Assembly (NCBI GenBank): GCA_963854735.1
Contig: OY978104.1
Coordinates: forward strand, 186,001-250,000
Length of the DNA stretch: 64,000 nucleotides
Reading direction: 5' to 3'
Origin: Marvania coccoides
Taxonomy: Eukaryota > Chlorophyta > Trebouxiophyceae > Chlorellales > Chlorellaceae
Notes under the pieces: model-generated
Databases searched by the model: none
What the model saw: only the letters and a program-made list of their open reading frames with translations
What the model was told of the DNA's origin: nothing
Position numbers and translations under genes: made by a program
Shown here: piece by piece, positions 9,985 to 22,585 of the stretch
Layout: each line of letters opens with the position of its first letter
How positions within the stretch are numbered: the stretch's first letter is position 1

Positions 9985-11448
9985 TTTTCCAGCACCCACA
10001 ATTTTTTCATTCCGGAACCTCTTCTTTAGAAATCCCCTTTTGCTCACTTCTAAGGTGTTATCCGCGGTTTTCACGCGGCTGAGTACGTTGGGCTGCCCCC
10101 GCAGTGGATCACGCTCTCAGCGCCCGATATTGTGCCCTGGTGGACGGTGATAAGCGGCATGGGAAAAGGCGCTGCCCCATCGGTGTCCCAGCACGACTGC
10201 TGCTTGCGCCGCCAGAGGCTGGGGGCCTGAGTGATGCTCCCCTTCCAGGGGCACCTCTCCCTAAGCGGCGCGGCAAAGTGGACCCTGGACATGTTCTCTC
10301 CCTAGGGGCGACCAAGCCGTGGAGCCACTATTGTTGGCCTCTCTTCGCTGCCACTCTCAGCATAGATGCCAACCACAAAGAGAATGCTGCGCAGGCCAAC
10401 GTCGGGCCGTACAGCAAGCAGGCAATCTAACTGTGGCGTTCGGTGACAAAGAAACTGGGCATCGGCACTTACGCTTGTGTGTACATACATACATGCATAC
10501 ATACATACATACATACATACATACATACATACATACATACATACATACATACATACATACATACATACATTACAGGGTTTAAAGTCCGCACAACAGGGCA
10601 ACTCAGGCCCCGTAGTGCAAACAGAAATAATGACAACGATAAAAAAAGTTTTCGGTCAGGCAGAGAAAGAGGAACGCGTGGCAGAGCTGAAACAGCGGGT
10701 AAAAATGTGGTAAAACAGATGAAATGCACGGTTTAATTACCTGCTTCAAGTGGGGGTAAACCCTGGTGCCATTCTACCTTGTTGTTCCGTCACAGCATGG
10801 TACCAAAGCAAGGGCACTAGCGGGACGCTCAGGGGCGGCCTCCTGGCTGTCCCATCGGATGTGGATCAGTTTAAAGTGCTAGATATATCCAGAGCCCGGC
10901 CCTTGACGGTCCATCGTTCACAATACATACTTTTTTTTGCGAGCAGAAATGCTGGAGGTGGCTCAAAAACCATAAGCAACAGAGTTAACATGGCGAAACC
11001 AGCTTCTTGCAGACCCCTTAAAATACATGGATACTTTATTGGCTATCCTGCAGATCAAGCGTTCGTGCTCGCCCTTCCGGCTCGCCGAGCGGCGCAGACT
11101 TTCTTCATTTAGACAAAGTTTCTGTGCTGAGAGCAGCATGTCTAAACGCAACCAAAGATTCAATCGTTCCAACTATTCAAACATTTTGAGCATCGCCACT
11201 CGGAAGCATTGAAAGGCTGTCAAACTTGCTTTTGAAAAAACAGATATGGACGGGGGGCTTCAATCTCGAGTTTTTGTCCACAAAATTGCAGTTTAAATTC
11301 AAATAAAATTCAAGGGCTTCTAAAATTGAGTGCTCAATGTCTGGAAGCAGCAGTTGCAGGCGCGCACCCTGTTCTATTTTTGCAAATCCCGATTTGACGC
11401 TTTTCATTCGTGCCAAATCTCGCTCTGACGTAGTTCATTTGCTTGCAG
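9985..11448. other. Noncoding region with microsatellite
   Basis: No gene could be supported. It holds GC-rich patches with short frames (10071-10430), the (TACA)n array, and AT-rich DNA before the thioredoxin-like exon. The unseen first exon of that gene probably lies in its last few hundred bases. Confidence 0.5.
10482..10570. repeat. (TACA)n microsatellite
   Basis: About 22 tandem copies of the 4-mer TACA/CATA with one interruption (ACATGCATAC) near the left end. The long frames it produces on both strands (repeats of YIHT / MYVC) are artefacts of the repeat. Confidence 0.95.
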
Positions 11449-12107
11449 GAAACTAAATGGGGCGCAAAGGCCGTGCCTTGCGCCTTTCAGGCGCCTCACC
11501 TGCAGCCCTCGCCGCTCCCTTCGCCCTGTTCCCGCTTGTGCTTCACTCTCCAAGAGCGAGCAGCTCGCCCAGCTGCAGAACTATAAATCTGGGCTGGACA
11601 AGGCGCTGCAGGCTGCGGCCGCCGACCCCACCCCTGCGGTTGCCCCGCCGCTGCCCGCTGCCGACGAGCGCGATCTACCAGAGCTGAGCGGCGGAGACCT
11701 GTGGTCCACCATCGAAGCGCAGCCTCAAGGCATGCTCACGGTCGTCATGTGCTACACCAACAAGTGCGTCCCGTGCAAGGCCGCCAAGCCGGTGCTCATC
11801 GACCTGGTGGACAGTCTAGAGGGCGCAGTTGATGCCTACAAGTTTGCGCTGTCGCTGGTGAGAAAGGTCCATTTTTCTTAGTGGAGCAGCTTGTGTTCTC
11901 CCACGAGCGCTATATTCTCGATGATTTTGAATGGAAATTTACTCATCTGCTTCTACCCCTCTGCAGGCCAACAAAGAGGTGGCCCTGGCCATGGGGGTGA
12001 ACTCCAGCCCCAACTTTCTGATGTTCAAAGACGGGAAGTTGGTTGAGACGTTCCGTGGTGGCAATAAAATGGAGGAGGTCAAACGGTACATCCGGCGGAA
12101 CAAGTAG
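11449..12107 (+). CDS. Atypical plastid-type thioredoxin-like protein (CVPC active site), 5' exon missing
   Basis: Thioredoxin fold with a non-canonical dithiol CVPC (TVVMCYTNKCVPCKAAKP) where thioredoxins have WCGPC; the Trp is replaced by Lys. Exons: 11449-11857 (acceptor TTGCAG at 11448, enters in phase 2) and 11967-12107, ending YIRRNK. The cis-proline loop is SSPNFLMFKDGK. Before the fold comes an Arg/Ser/Pro-rich stretch (CSPRRSLRPVPAC) typical of plastid transit peptides, then a helix SKSEQLAQLQNYKSGLDKAL and a linker ending DERDLPELSG. The gene at 13387-14432 has the same helix, linker and fold, so the two are paralogues in convergent orientation. The first coding exon, expected to be very short as in the paralogue, is upstream and not identified. 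Confidence is high for the fold, lower for the full model. Confidence 0.75.
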
Positions 12108-13386
12108 ATGAAGCTAACTACCAACGAAATCCGGCTTGATTTTTATTCATTAATCGTCCATCATCGTGATCCCAGCTGTGCTTTAATATTTTATTTTCCT
12201 CCAGGCAGATAAAAACCAATGCATAATTTAGCGAGCTTAATCATCTTTGGAGCACACTGCAATGGTACTAATTGCAGGAGGCTATTCTTATCGCAAGCAT
12301 TTTGATTATGTGCAGGCAGAGTGTCTTGTGCTCTCAATACTGTCGTTAATCAGCCTGCTACTGAGTGCGTGGCGCAAGTATTTCATTGTTATTATTTTAT
12401 ATTTCTGTGGCATTTATTCAAAATGTTTCGGGTTTTTTGTAGAATAAATATACATACAGGGGCACAGCGTGGGGGGGCGCACATCAATCATACAAAATTG
12501 GCGGCGCTCGGAAGGGGTTTCCATGCATTGTCGATTAAGCCTGCCTTAGCACTGCCTTCAAATGCTGGTTCTCATTAGGATTTGTATAATTCAAATATCC
12601 GCTCTTATTACATGGTTATCTTTACATCATATTTTGTGTTTCCTTAAAATTTAATTCAAAACTCTGGCTTCCGCACTGTGCTCAAGACACCACCACAAGA
12701 TTTCAAGCTGCGTACAACAGGCGCAGAGGCAACGGGATACCCGCAGCGACAACACCAGCCGCACCTATCCTACTAAAAATACCTGGGTTATGCAATGGAG
12801 CCCACAAGAATGTTCGACATCCCTGTCATCTGCGATCGGTGCAAGATTGGGACTGGCTATTCTCACTGGCATAGACCATTTCTTTCACCGCACGCCCCAT
12901 GCTGGCTAGCTTCGGACGCGCCTTCTCTAATACGCTTTCCTTCCCTCCTTCTACTGAAGATATTGATAAGGAGCTGCTACGCATTACAATAGGAGGATAG
13001 ATCCCAACGTCTCTCATTATTATAACTAAAAAAATACATTCGATGATCTTGTGATGCTTCAAGCACCCATTTTGCCTTCCCTCCAAGAAGGCAAGCAGAA
13101 GGGGAAGAAGTATATCGCCAACACCTGCTAGCAGTAAATTTTAACCCATCTCTTTGGGGTGCAAATCCCATCTCTAGGGCGAATAGAAGGGGATAATATT
13201 AAAAAATGAAGGAAAAGAAAAAAGGGTTCGAAAACGAAGGGGGAAGAAAGAAAACAATTCCATTTTCTGGTAATGTCTGAGATAGTACACACGCCGCACA
13301 AAACAACTCCTCCTCTTCCTTGGAATTCCATTGGCAGCAGTTGATAGTTGCATTATTAATAATAAAAAATGAATGGACGGATTCGC
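12108..13386. other. Convergent intergenic region between thioredoxin paralogues
   Basis: 1.28 kb of AT-rich DNA contains 3' flanks of the two convergent thioredoxin genes. No coding frame in it has exon-like composition. Confidence 0.5.
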
Positions 13387-14432
13387 TCAGATGTTCTCCA
13401 TGATGAGGGTGCGCAGCTTGTCCTCCTGCTTGCCTACCACCCGGCCAACCTCCTCGCCGCCCTTGTAGATGATAAAGGTAGGGACCGACTTGACGGCAAC
13501 CTGCGAAATTGGGGCGTGTAAAAAAAAAAAAATGATATGCCTGCAAGGCGCAGAAATCTGAATGCATGCTTATCTCGAATTGCCAAAGACCGCCAATCCA
13601 CAGGGCTCTCCATCAATGCAAGGGTGAATGGCAGCCGTGGTTTTATCCAAGAAACACTGACGAATTAATCGCCAAAAAGACTTTTCAGCAAGTTTATATC
13701 CCAGTTGCGTAATCGCAATATGCTTGCATTATTCAAAGCCCGCACTCTCTCTCTCTCCAAACCATCAATTTGACGCGCGGTCCATCTACCTACACTAATC
13801 AACTTGATGCCTCTCACTCTCTCACCTTTTTGCCCACTGCAGCATTTTCCTTGCTGCACTCGAACTTGCGGAAGTTCACCTTGCCGGCCAGCTCATCCGC
13901 CCAGTCGCACAGCGTGGGCTTGATGAGCTTGCAGGGGCCGCACCACTGGGTGTAAAAGTCCATCACCAGCAGAGTGCCATTGGACAGCTCCGCCACAGTG
14001 TCCCAGTAGGCATCAAGGGTCACCTCAGGGAGGTCCCGATCGCCAGGGGCTGTTGCCGCAGGGGGGGGCGACGATGACGCTGCAAGTGGTAGCAGTGGAG
14101 ATCGAGGGGTGATGAATTGGGCACAAAAAATCAAGATAATCTCAAGTCATCTCTGAGAAAAGGCTAGTAACGGCGCATTGACTCACTGGCAGCGGTTTCC
14201 AGCTTCTTCGCCAGGTTCTCCTTGAAGCTCTGCATCTGCGCGAGCTCGGCCTCCTTGGAGGCAGAGGGGCGGACCATCGCGCGAGAGTGACGAACCCCGC
14301 AGGGCGCTGCGCGCATGGGCAGCGCCAGCCTGCAAGCGGACGATACGTGTGAGCATGTTGGGCAATACAGGTGTCGTGGATCGGCCCGTTATCGAGGCGA
14401 AATTACCTGTTGTTCATAAGAGTGACCTGCAT
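13387..14432 (-). CDS. Chloroplast-type thioredoxin (WCGPC, f-like)
   Basis: Protein-disulfide oxidoreductase with a canonical WCGPC in DFYTQWCGPCKLIKP; the Thr-Gln before it is seen in plastid f-type thioredoxins. Four exons: 14432-14407, 14329-14187, 14079-13826 and 13500-13387. All phases agree, giving 178 aa. The N-terminus (MQVTLMNNR, then PCGVRHSRAMVRPSASK) looks like a transit peptide. It is followed by the helix KEAELAQMQSFKENLAKKLE and linker DRDLPEVTLDAYW. The cis-Pro loop is SVPTFIIYKGGEEVG and the C-terminus TLIMENI. It is the paralogue of the CVPC protein at 11449-12107. It would be reduced by ferredoxin-thioredoxin reductase if plastidial; that is inference. Confidence 0.88.
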
Positions 14433-14771
14433 TTTATCCTCGCTATAATGGGGCAATGGCCGCGTGAATTAAATGGTTAAATTGTTAAACACTGTTTTTA
14501 AATGCGCAAACGGGGATCTATGGAGCTGGAGAGGAGTTATCAAAAAATATCTCAATTTGAAGGCGCAACCTCAAGTTTTTCACACTGGGCCTCACAGACG
14601 TCGCATTCTAAATTTTAGTAATCTCGCCACGCGCATCAGCAGCTCGGAAGCGCGCGCCCTTGGTCCCTCGTCTTTAAATTACACAGATCTTTTGAACAAA
14701 AAAGTAGTCTACAACAGCTTGCCGCAAATCCTCGTTTCACCTCAGCCTGGCACAGGGCCGGGCGGGCCACA
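14433..14771. other. Divergent promoter region thioredoxin / ABC transporter
   Basis: 339 bp between divergent start codons, holding both promoters. The right half is GC-richer, probably 5' UTR of the ABC transporter. No clear TATA box. Confidence 0.5.
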
Positions 14772-17700
14772 ATGCGGTTCCACCGGCTTCCATCCCCTCA
14801 GCAGCTGGGCCTACCCAGATCACCCCTACTCCACCCTAGTCTACCTCTCACTAGGCTACGCTTGCCCAACACCTCCTGCCGCGCTTCTCTGGCCATTCCG
14901 CTGACCAATGGCCACCCAGAGGGCCACCGTGGCTCTAGAAGGACCGACCACCAGCTGGAGCAGCTTTTAAGCTTGGACCGGCAGCAGTACCACGCCCCCA
15001 CTGGCCTTCCACTGACGCCCAATGCGGCCACGCTGGGCGCACTGATGCCCTACCTGGCGCGCCTGGCGCTGGGGGAGGGGCAGCTGTACTGGCGGGTGGC
15101 GGGAGCGCTGGTGGCCCTGTTTTTGTGAGCACCTATCCATTTGCGTCTGTTCCTCTTTTAAAATATATTTGCATTCATTTGTTCCCGTTTTTCTCCTCAC
15201 TTTAATTTGCTATAATACATATTTATTCTCCCTTTCATACCCGTTCCTTTTTATAACCCTCCTACCGCTCCTAACACACTGCACTGCAGCTCCAAGGCAG
15301 CTGGCCTCGCGGCTCCGGTGTACTTCAAAGGCGCCGTCGACGCCCTCTCAGCCTCCACTCCAGCCGCCACCTCCGCCGCAGCCGCAGCCCTGCTCCTCAG
15401 CGGCGTCTGCCGCGCAGCTTCCGCGCTGTCCAAAGAGCTGCAGCACCCTCTGTTCACGCCAGTCTCGCAGGCGGCGGGGCGGCGGGTGTCGTTCTACGCT
15501 CTGGCGCACGTCCTGGGGCTGGACCTGCTCTTCCACATGGACCGCAACACCGGGTCGCTATCCCGCATGCTGGAGCGCGGCGCGCGGTCCATTGCGATGA
15601 TTTTCAGGGCGGTAGTGTTCACGCTGGCGCCCACTGCACTGGAGCTCGTGGCAGTGTGCGCGCTGCTGGCGCGCTCCTTCAAGCCCGCTGGTAGGTTTTT
15701 CAGTGTTGGTATTTACTACAATTATAAATGCATGGAAGTTTTCTCAATAATTGAGTGCAACGCCTCCTGGCTTCATTGCCAGGACCAAAGCTTGCCTCCC
15801 TGCTGTGTGGCTTTTGTTGCCATATCTTTGCGGAGTCTAAAATTCCAATGTTTATGTTGGTATTGTCAAAAAATTTTATTTCTTGTTGTCGCAGTTTCCC
15901 TGCTGGTGATTGCCACCTTCGTCACCTATGCCGCATGGACGGTGTGGCAAACCTGGGTAAGCGTCGTTTCGGTATAACACTCACAGCTGAAACTTACGTT
16001 TTCAAGCAAATAAAAATCACCCCGCGAGGGGCTGGCGCTACTAAAGCCTCACCTGGATAGTTATCAGAAATGAAATCCTCTAATCTGCGTTACAAACTGA
16101 TCCATCCTCCCCTGGCACGCGTCAGTAGATTGAAAGCTGTGTGATTTTTTTTTTTTTGAAATTAATTCACACAGCTCTTGCTCGCTAATTTTACGCCACC
16201 AAATTCAACTCCCTCTTCTTTCTTGACCTCGATCTTTACCTCTCGCAGACTGCCACCAAGATCAGGCGCGAGGTCAAGGACCTGGACAACGCCATCAGCG
16301 GCCGCGCAGTGGACGCCCTGCTCAACGTTGAAGCGGTGAAGCTGGCCGGCGCCGAAGCATTGGAGGTGCAGGCCTACGACGAGGGGCTGTCGGCCTACCA
16401 GCGCGCCAGCGTGCGCCTGGAGACCGCCTCCGCCACGCTAAACGCGGGGCAAGCGGCGGTGCTGGCTGCTGGCATGACGGCTGCGCTGCTGTCTGCTGCC
16501 GCCACGCCCGGAGTTACCCCTGGAGACCTGGTTATGGTGCAAGGTATAATAGGGATATTCTTTATCCATACTTGCATTGAAAAAATATCGTATATATCGA
16601 ATAATGCCTGATACTGACGCATTTTTTCCTCTCCTCATGTCCCTAGGCTTGCTGCTGCAGCTGTGGGCGCCGCTGCAGTTCCTGGGCTGGTTCTATCGCG
16701 AGCTGCGACAGTCTCTGGTGGATATGGAGGACTTGTTCGCCCTGCTGCGCACGCCAACTAAACTTCCGCCGGGCGAGGCAACGCTGCCTGCCCCCAGCGC
16801 GGCGCAGCAGGGCATGCGGGTGGAGCTGCGAGACGTGCGTTACAAGTACCCTGGCAGCGATAGGGAGGTGCTGCGGGGGGTGAGCATCGTCGCAGAGCCT
16901 GGCCAGAGCGTGGCTGTGGTGGGACCCTCCGGCTCAGGTAATAATATAATAATAGGAATAATAACAGTACATTTAATATACATCTTAATCAGGGTCGTAT
17001 CTTTCTGTCTCGTTTTGCTAGTTTTACTTGTGTTCATTTGTATATTCTGGGGTGATAATGCGCAATAACTCATTACTGCGTTTCTTTATTGTACTCCCCT
17101 CAAAGGAAAATCCACGCTGCTGCGGCTGCTGGTGCGGCTGTTTGACGTGGAGGCGGGCAGCGTGGCTTTGGACGGCGTGGACGTGCGGCAGCTGAGGCAA
17201 GATTCGCTGCGCGCTGCGGTGGCGGTGGTGCCTCAGGACACAGTGCTGTGAGTCTCAGAGTCCCACTCATACCATAAACTAGACTCTACATTATCGTTCA
17301 ACAATTCGATTTTCATTTAATCTGTTTTAATTCTACAATTTCAACCACATCTTGCTCTCTTTGTATCCCTTCCTTTCTTCCACAGATTCAACGACACCAT
17401 CCTGCACAATGTCATGTACGGCCGGCCAGACGCCACCCCCGAGGCCGTCCGCGCCGCCGCAGCCGCCGCCAAGCTGGACGCCGCCATCGGGCGCATGCCT
17501 GCCGGCTGGGCCACGCCGGTCGGCGAGCGCGGTCTCAAACTCAGCGGCGGCGAAAAACAGCGTGTGGCCATCGCGCGCGCCTTCCTCCGCGAGCCCCGGC
17601 TACTCATCTGTGACGAGGCTACGTCTGCGCTGGACACCAGCACCGAACGGGGCATCATGGCGTCGCTGGAAGAGCTGGCTTCGGGACGGACTTCGATGTT

Positions 17701-18019
17701 TGTGGCGCATCGGCTGTCCACGGTGCAGGGGTGCGACAAGATCTACGTGCTGCGGGAGGGTGCGGTGGCAGAGGAGGGCACCCACGCGGAGCTCATGGCG
17801 AAAGCGGACGGCATCTACCGCGGGATGTGGGAGATGCAGGCGGCGCAGGAGGCGTTGGAGGAGCAGGAAGCGGCGCTGGACGAGCGGGAAGGCGGGGAAA
17901 GGTTGAAAGAGGTAGAAAAGAAGGGGGCGGTGGGCTGGGAGGAGGACGAAGGGTCTTCAAGCGGGGAAGAAAGCGGGGAAGCTATGCCAGAAGCCATTGC
18001 AGTGGTGAAGCGAAAATAA
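14772..18019 (+). CDS. Half-size ABC transporter of the ATM/HMT (ABCB6/ABCB7) type
   Basis: ABC exporter half-molecule: one transmembrane domain followed by one nucleotide-binding domain. Seven exons: 14772-15124, 15290-15690, 15895-15956, 16249-16543, 16647-16937, 17106-17247 and 17386-18019. Every phase agrees, giving 725 aa. The N-terminus is basic and Leu/Pro/Ser-rich, like an organellar presequence. The TMD carries PVYFKGAVDALS, characteristic of the ATM1 branch. The NBD shows Walker A GPSGSGKST (split by an intron), Q-loop VPQDTVLF, signature LSGGEKQR, Walker B LLICDEATSALD and H-loop VAHRLS, all intact. A charged, acidic tail of about 60 residues follows. ATM1 exports sulfur/glutathione compounds from mitochondria for Fe-S assembly; ABCB6/HMT1 relatives move metal conjugates into vacuoles. 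I cannot separate these by eye. Confidence 0.87.
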
Positions 18020-18650
18020 TTGCCATGTTTTTTCTTTGATTTGATTTAATTGAGTTTATGTGTGTATGGAAGAAAAAGAAACAGTGTATATTAGTGGTGC
18101 TAAATTTCAGTGTACTTTACGTTTTCTTTTTTCCCCTTTATATTTTTTGGGGAGCGCATTTGACGGAATGACTGGCATGCATGAAGAGCGTGTGCATGTG
18201 TGAAGATTTGATGAATGGCAGCAGCTGAAGAAGAAGAGCAGCTTTTGAGAGGAAAGAGGGAAAATTGGGTGCGGCTGCCCGCCGCATGGGCATGGGCAAT
18301 TTTCAGCTCGCAAAACCAGCGCCAAGCATGGATCTTGAGCATTGAGCATTGTCTTGCACATTTGAGCCCACGCGCACGCGCGCAGTACGCTGAAGCGTCA
18401 CTTGGGAGTCCAAGTTGAAGAGGGGAAAAGTCAAGATTTGGCGCGAAGCTGTTTTGGGGCTTTTAACGGCAAAATTCTTAACATTTTAATAAATAACCGT
18501 GTTCGAATATCGACAATCTCTTATTAACGGGCCCCACTACGCCCAGGTCATCGATTTTTTTGTTTATTTGTTTCAGTTGTCAGCGACACCAAGACGACGC
18601 ATAATGCCAACCTTGCTCCTTATTTAACACGTAATTAATATCTGTATCAC
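18020..18650. other. Intergenic region
   Basis: 631 bp between the ABC transporter and the glycosyltransferase, on the same strand. It includes a CGCGCACGCGCGC alternating patch near 18370. Otherwise it appears to be 3' UTR and promoter with nothing recognisable. Confidence 0.5.
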
Positions 18651-20389
18651 ATGGTGCTTCAGCGCTGCTTGGGAGGTGGGAAACCGTGCCTCGCGGGCTC
18701 GATGTGGCCTTATTTTCGCTGGATGCTCATGTTCGCCGCGATGCTGACCGTGCTACTGGCGTTCAAGCTAGAAATATCAGAAGCAGCGCTTCGGGGAGCT
18801 GAGGTGCGTTGATCATTGGCGCCAGAGCCCGTTGTGGGTCGACCACCCTCGAATTGGTGACATCTCCCAACCCCCACTCGCCATTCCCCCCGCCGAGCGC
18901 CCTCCCGCCCCCGGCTCACATTGCTCACCAGATCTTTTCTCACCCTGAACCCCCGCCGCCCCTTTCCTTTGCCCTGCAGTTCTACCGCTCGACCATCGGC
19001 CTGCGGCAGCTGGCTGGCCGAGTAGACCGCGCCTTCCTGGGCGACCGGCGGGTGATGGAGGCCTTTCTGGCCAAGGAGGAAGGCACCCCAGGCCCCAAAT
19101 CCGCCGCCAAACGCGGCATAGTGGTGCCGGCGGGCGGCTTGGACCAGCTGGCCAACGCCTTTGTTAACATCAAGGTGCTGCGCGACCACCTGGGTTGCAC
19201 GCTGCCCATCACCATCGCTTACTGGGGCGCGATCGAGCGCGAGAAGATCGACCGCGCCACCGTCGAGTTCTTCGCCTCGCAGCTCAAAGACGTCACGTTT
19301 TTGGACCTGGCAGCGGCGCCCTACCCTGCCCACCACCGCTGGCTCTTCCCCCCTGTGTCCGACACCTCCTACGTGGGGTTCAAGGTCAAGGTGTTTGCGC
19401 TGTATGCCGCGCCTTACACAGAGGTTTTAGTGATAGACAGCGACAGCATGCCGCTCCTAGACCCTGCTTTACTATTTGAAGAACCAGCCTACTCCAAGCA
19501 CGGCACCTTGTTCTGGCCGGACCGGTGGTGCACCCCCGTGCGGCTGTTTGGCAAGCTGGGCATGGAGGACGGCGGCGGGGGCCGGCTGCAGGCTGACAGC
19601 GGCCAATTTTTGTTTCACCGAGAGCGCCACGCCCGCGTGCTGGACTGGCTGCTCTTCCTCAACACCCACAATGAGTTCACCTACCGCTACGCGCACGGCG
19701 ACAAAGACACTTTCCGCGCGGCCTTTGAGATGGCTGGGAAAGGCGCAGAGTACCACCAGGTGGACCAACCGCTGTCGGTAGCGATCTCTCCGGGCCTGTG
19801 GGGCGCAAAATCGCGCGGGTTCCTGCAGCACCATCCCAACGGGTCGCTAGCGTTCGTGCACCGCACGTCGGAGGCGAAATACCGCGCGCACAGCTCCCAG
19901 GGTCGCGGGTTTTCGCGGCTTTTGCTGCAGCCGTCGTGTCAGTGGAGCCAAAAGCACTGGCACTTCTTCTCGCCCGCGCTGGGGATCCGCCCCTGCCGCG
20001 TGCTGAAGACCCACAAGTGCAATTTCACGCTGTGGGACCCGCATGCGGCGGTGAGACACTGCCACGCCAAAGAGCAGCAGCAGCAGCAAAAGACGGCAGC
20101 TGGCGGCAACAATGGCAGCCCCAAACCCCTTCTTTTGGAGGTGAGGCGGACGTCCTACGTGGGACGGGCGCAGGAGGCAGCGGACGCGGCGATGCTGGTG
20201 TTTAAAGCGCACGTGCGTTCGCGGCCAGACTTGTATCCTCCGCCGCACGGCACCAGCACGTTGCACTTTTTGATAGTCATGCTCATAGTGGGCGTGGCTG
20301 CATGGTGCGTGATGCGGTTGGCCAACGCCATGCGGTGGAGGCGGCAGTGGTCCCAGATCCCTTCGTTCTCGGCCTCCGTGGGACCTTGA
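18651..20389 (+). CDS. GT71 (MNN1-like) alpha-mannosyltransferase, membrane-bound
   Basis: Golgi-type glycosyltransferase of the Mnn1/GT71 family, which adds alpha-1,3-mannose to N- or O-glycans in fungi. Exons: 18651-18803 and 18980-20389, phase 0, 520 aa; a second in-frame Met at 18702 is an alternative start. A signal-anchor helix lies near the N-terminus (RWMLMFAAMLTVLLAFKLEI). Family blocks are GIVVPAGGLDQLANAFVNIK, LPITIAYWG and the DxD-type metal site VLVIDSDSMPLLDP, then GTLFWPDRW and DSGQFLFHRERH. A strongly hydrophobic segment near the C-terminus (LHFLIVMLIVGVAAWCVM) would be a second membrane span, which is unusual because family members are normally type II with one anchor. Donor and acceptor sugars are inferred from family only. 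Confidence 0.82.
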
Positions 20390-21727
20390 AGAATACAATT
20401 AACCCCGCTGCCGCCGCCGCTGGCGGCGTGTTCTTACTACATATTTTAATAATAACAACTTAGTATTAGCAATTCTTAATGAATGTAGCGATTACAATTG
20501 CTATTCTTGTGTGCCTCTTTTCAATTTTTTTCATTCCTGCTTGCCCCTTCCATTTTTTTTTCTTCCCTCAGCGTGTGTGCTGCTGGTACTATTTTCTTGT
20601 TCACAATGTGCCTCGCTAGTAGTTTCGAGTTTTTTCCTTTTGCCTTTCTTTTATTTATCCTAATTCTGGTGCTGCCCAGCATTCTATAATTTTCGTACTC
20701 TCCTTTTTCTCTTTCTCTCTCTCTGAATTTCTTCCTTAAATTAGCTTTCCCCCAGAAATAATAAATACGCCCTGCCCTGTTTTTCTCTCATTTTTTTACG
20801 TTTTTTTCCTCCTCGTTTGTTTACCTTATCTCCATGAACGAAACTGTGATTTTGTTGGATTGGATCCTTCTGCTGATATTTGCTGCTGCTTTACCAGCGT
20901 GTTAGTTTTTTGAGGGAGCACAACCACCCTCTCTTTTTATACATACTCATTTGAAAAAATACGCTTCAAGTGTTTTTAAACCAAAGTTTAAACCCATTGA
21001 AGCAGCAGATAAGCGTTAAAAAAAAACGCTTAGGGGGGACATGGGTGAATCTCAAGGGAGGCAGATCACCACCTTCAAGCTGTTAGCGCCTCACCTCAGA
21101 ATAGTAATGCTCCAGAGAAGCTACGGTAGCTATACTGCGTTCCAACACGAAAAGCCTAAAGTCATCCGCTTTTAGGTTGAACTCCACGCTGCTGCTCGCA
21201 TGCATACAACCCACAGTGTTTTCAACTCCCAGAACACGCCAGTGTTCAGCGCCTCGCTGATATTTTTGCAGTCAGATTTTTTCTCCGGCAAAAAAAAACG
21301 GCAATAGCCCCCAATTAGGCCGTGATGTGGACGTCAAGTCGATTGACATAGCACATGCTACCCGCAATGTGCGAAAAACAGGTATTAACTCCTGCTCCGT
21401 TGCCAGTTTGACAATCGCCACCGTCGCCACCGGAAAAAGAAGAAGAAAAACAGCTGCAGAGCTCCAAGCCCCTTTTTTTTTTGTCTGGATGTCTAGTGCA
21501 GTCCACAGCATCTAAAAAAATACATATTCGTGTGGCAACCTGCCCAGAGGCCGAGGCCTACAACGAGCCTTTTAACGGGCACTGACCCCGGATTATTTTT
21601 GAAGAAGAAAAAATTGAGTTGCGAGAAATTCGCCCTCTTTTTAATACGCCCCGAGCAGTGGAGGCCACATACCGTGCCCTGCCACAGCGAAGTTAACTAA
21701 CGGGCGTTTCAAAAGCAGCTAGCAACA
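20390..21727. other. 1.3-kb noncoding region
   Basis: This long pyrimidine-rich 3' region of the glycosyltransferase passes into the uS11 promoter. It contains an 8-bp stem hairpin (21010-21032) and a moderately GC-balanced stretch (21030-21260) without frames that might be an RNA gene. I could match it to no known snRNA, snoRNA or tRNA by eye. Confidence 0.4.
21010..21032. repeat. Short inverted repeat (hairpin)
   Basis: TAAGCGTT and AACGCTTA are exact reverse complements separated by a 7-A loop. In RNA this would be a stable small hairpin; in DNA, a possible terminator or protein site. Confidence 0.6.
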
Positions 21728-22310
<583 letters not shown>

Positions 22311-22415
22311 GGACGCTGCTATAACATTTTTTGCAGCGGTGTTTTTTTCACTTGGCGAAGCGATGGTGGGCTGGGCGATGCAGCAGCATACCAGATGAAT
22401 CCATCTTTTACACTC

Positions 22416-22420
22416 TGTAA
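22416..22420 (+). terminator. Candidate TGTAA poly(A) signal for uS11
   Basis: TGTAA 106 nt after the uS11 stop codon, in position for a chlorophyte-type signal. Confidence 0.45.
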
Positions 22421-22585
22421 CGCTCTCGAACCTGGCAATTTTGAGGAAGAGAGGCTTTGGGATGGGGAAAATTCAGCGTGCTCAGCGTGCTCGCACCGCC
22501 TTTCAAACAAAAGCAGTTAATCCTACTTTGCAGTCGTTAAACATATTATATCAGCCGTTGATTAGCTTCTCAAAACCCTGCTAGA

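Noticed and set aside
10443..10736. Frames encoding long YIHT or MYVC repeats on both strands
   Set aside because: They come from the (TACA)n microsatellite, which lacks stops in several frames.
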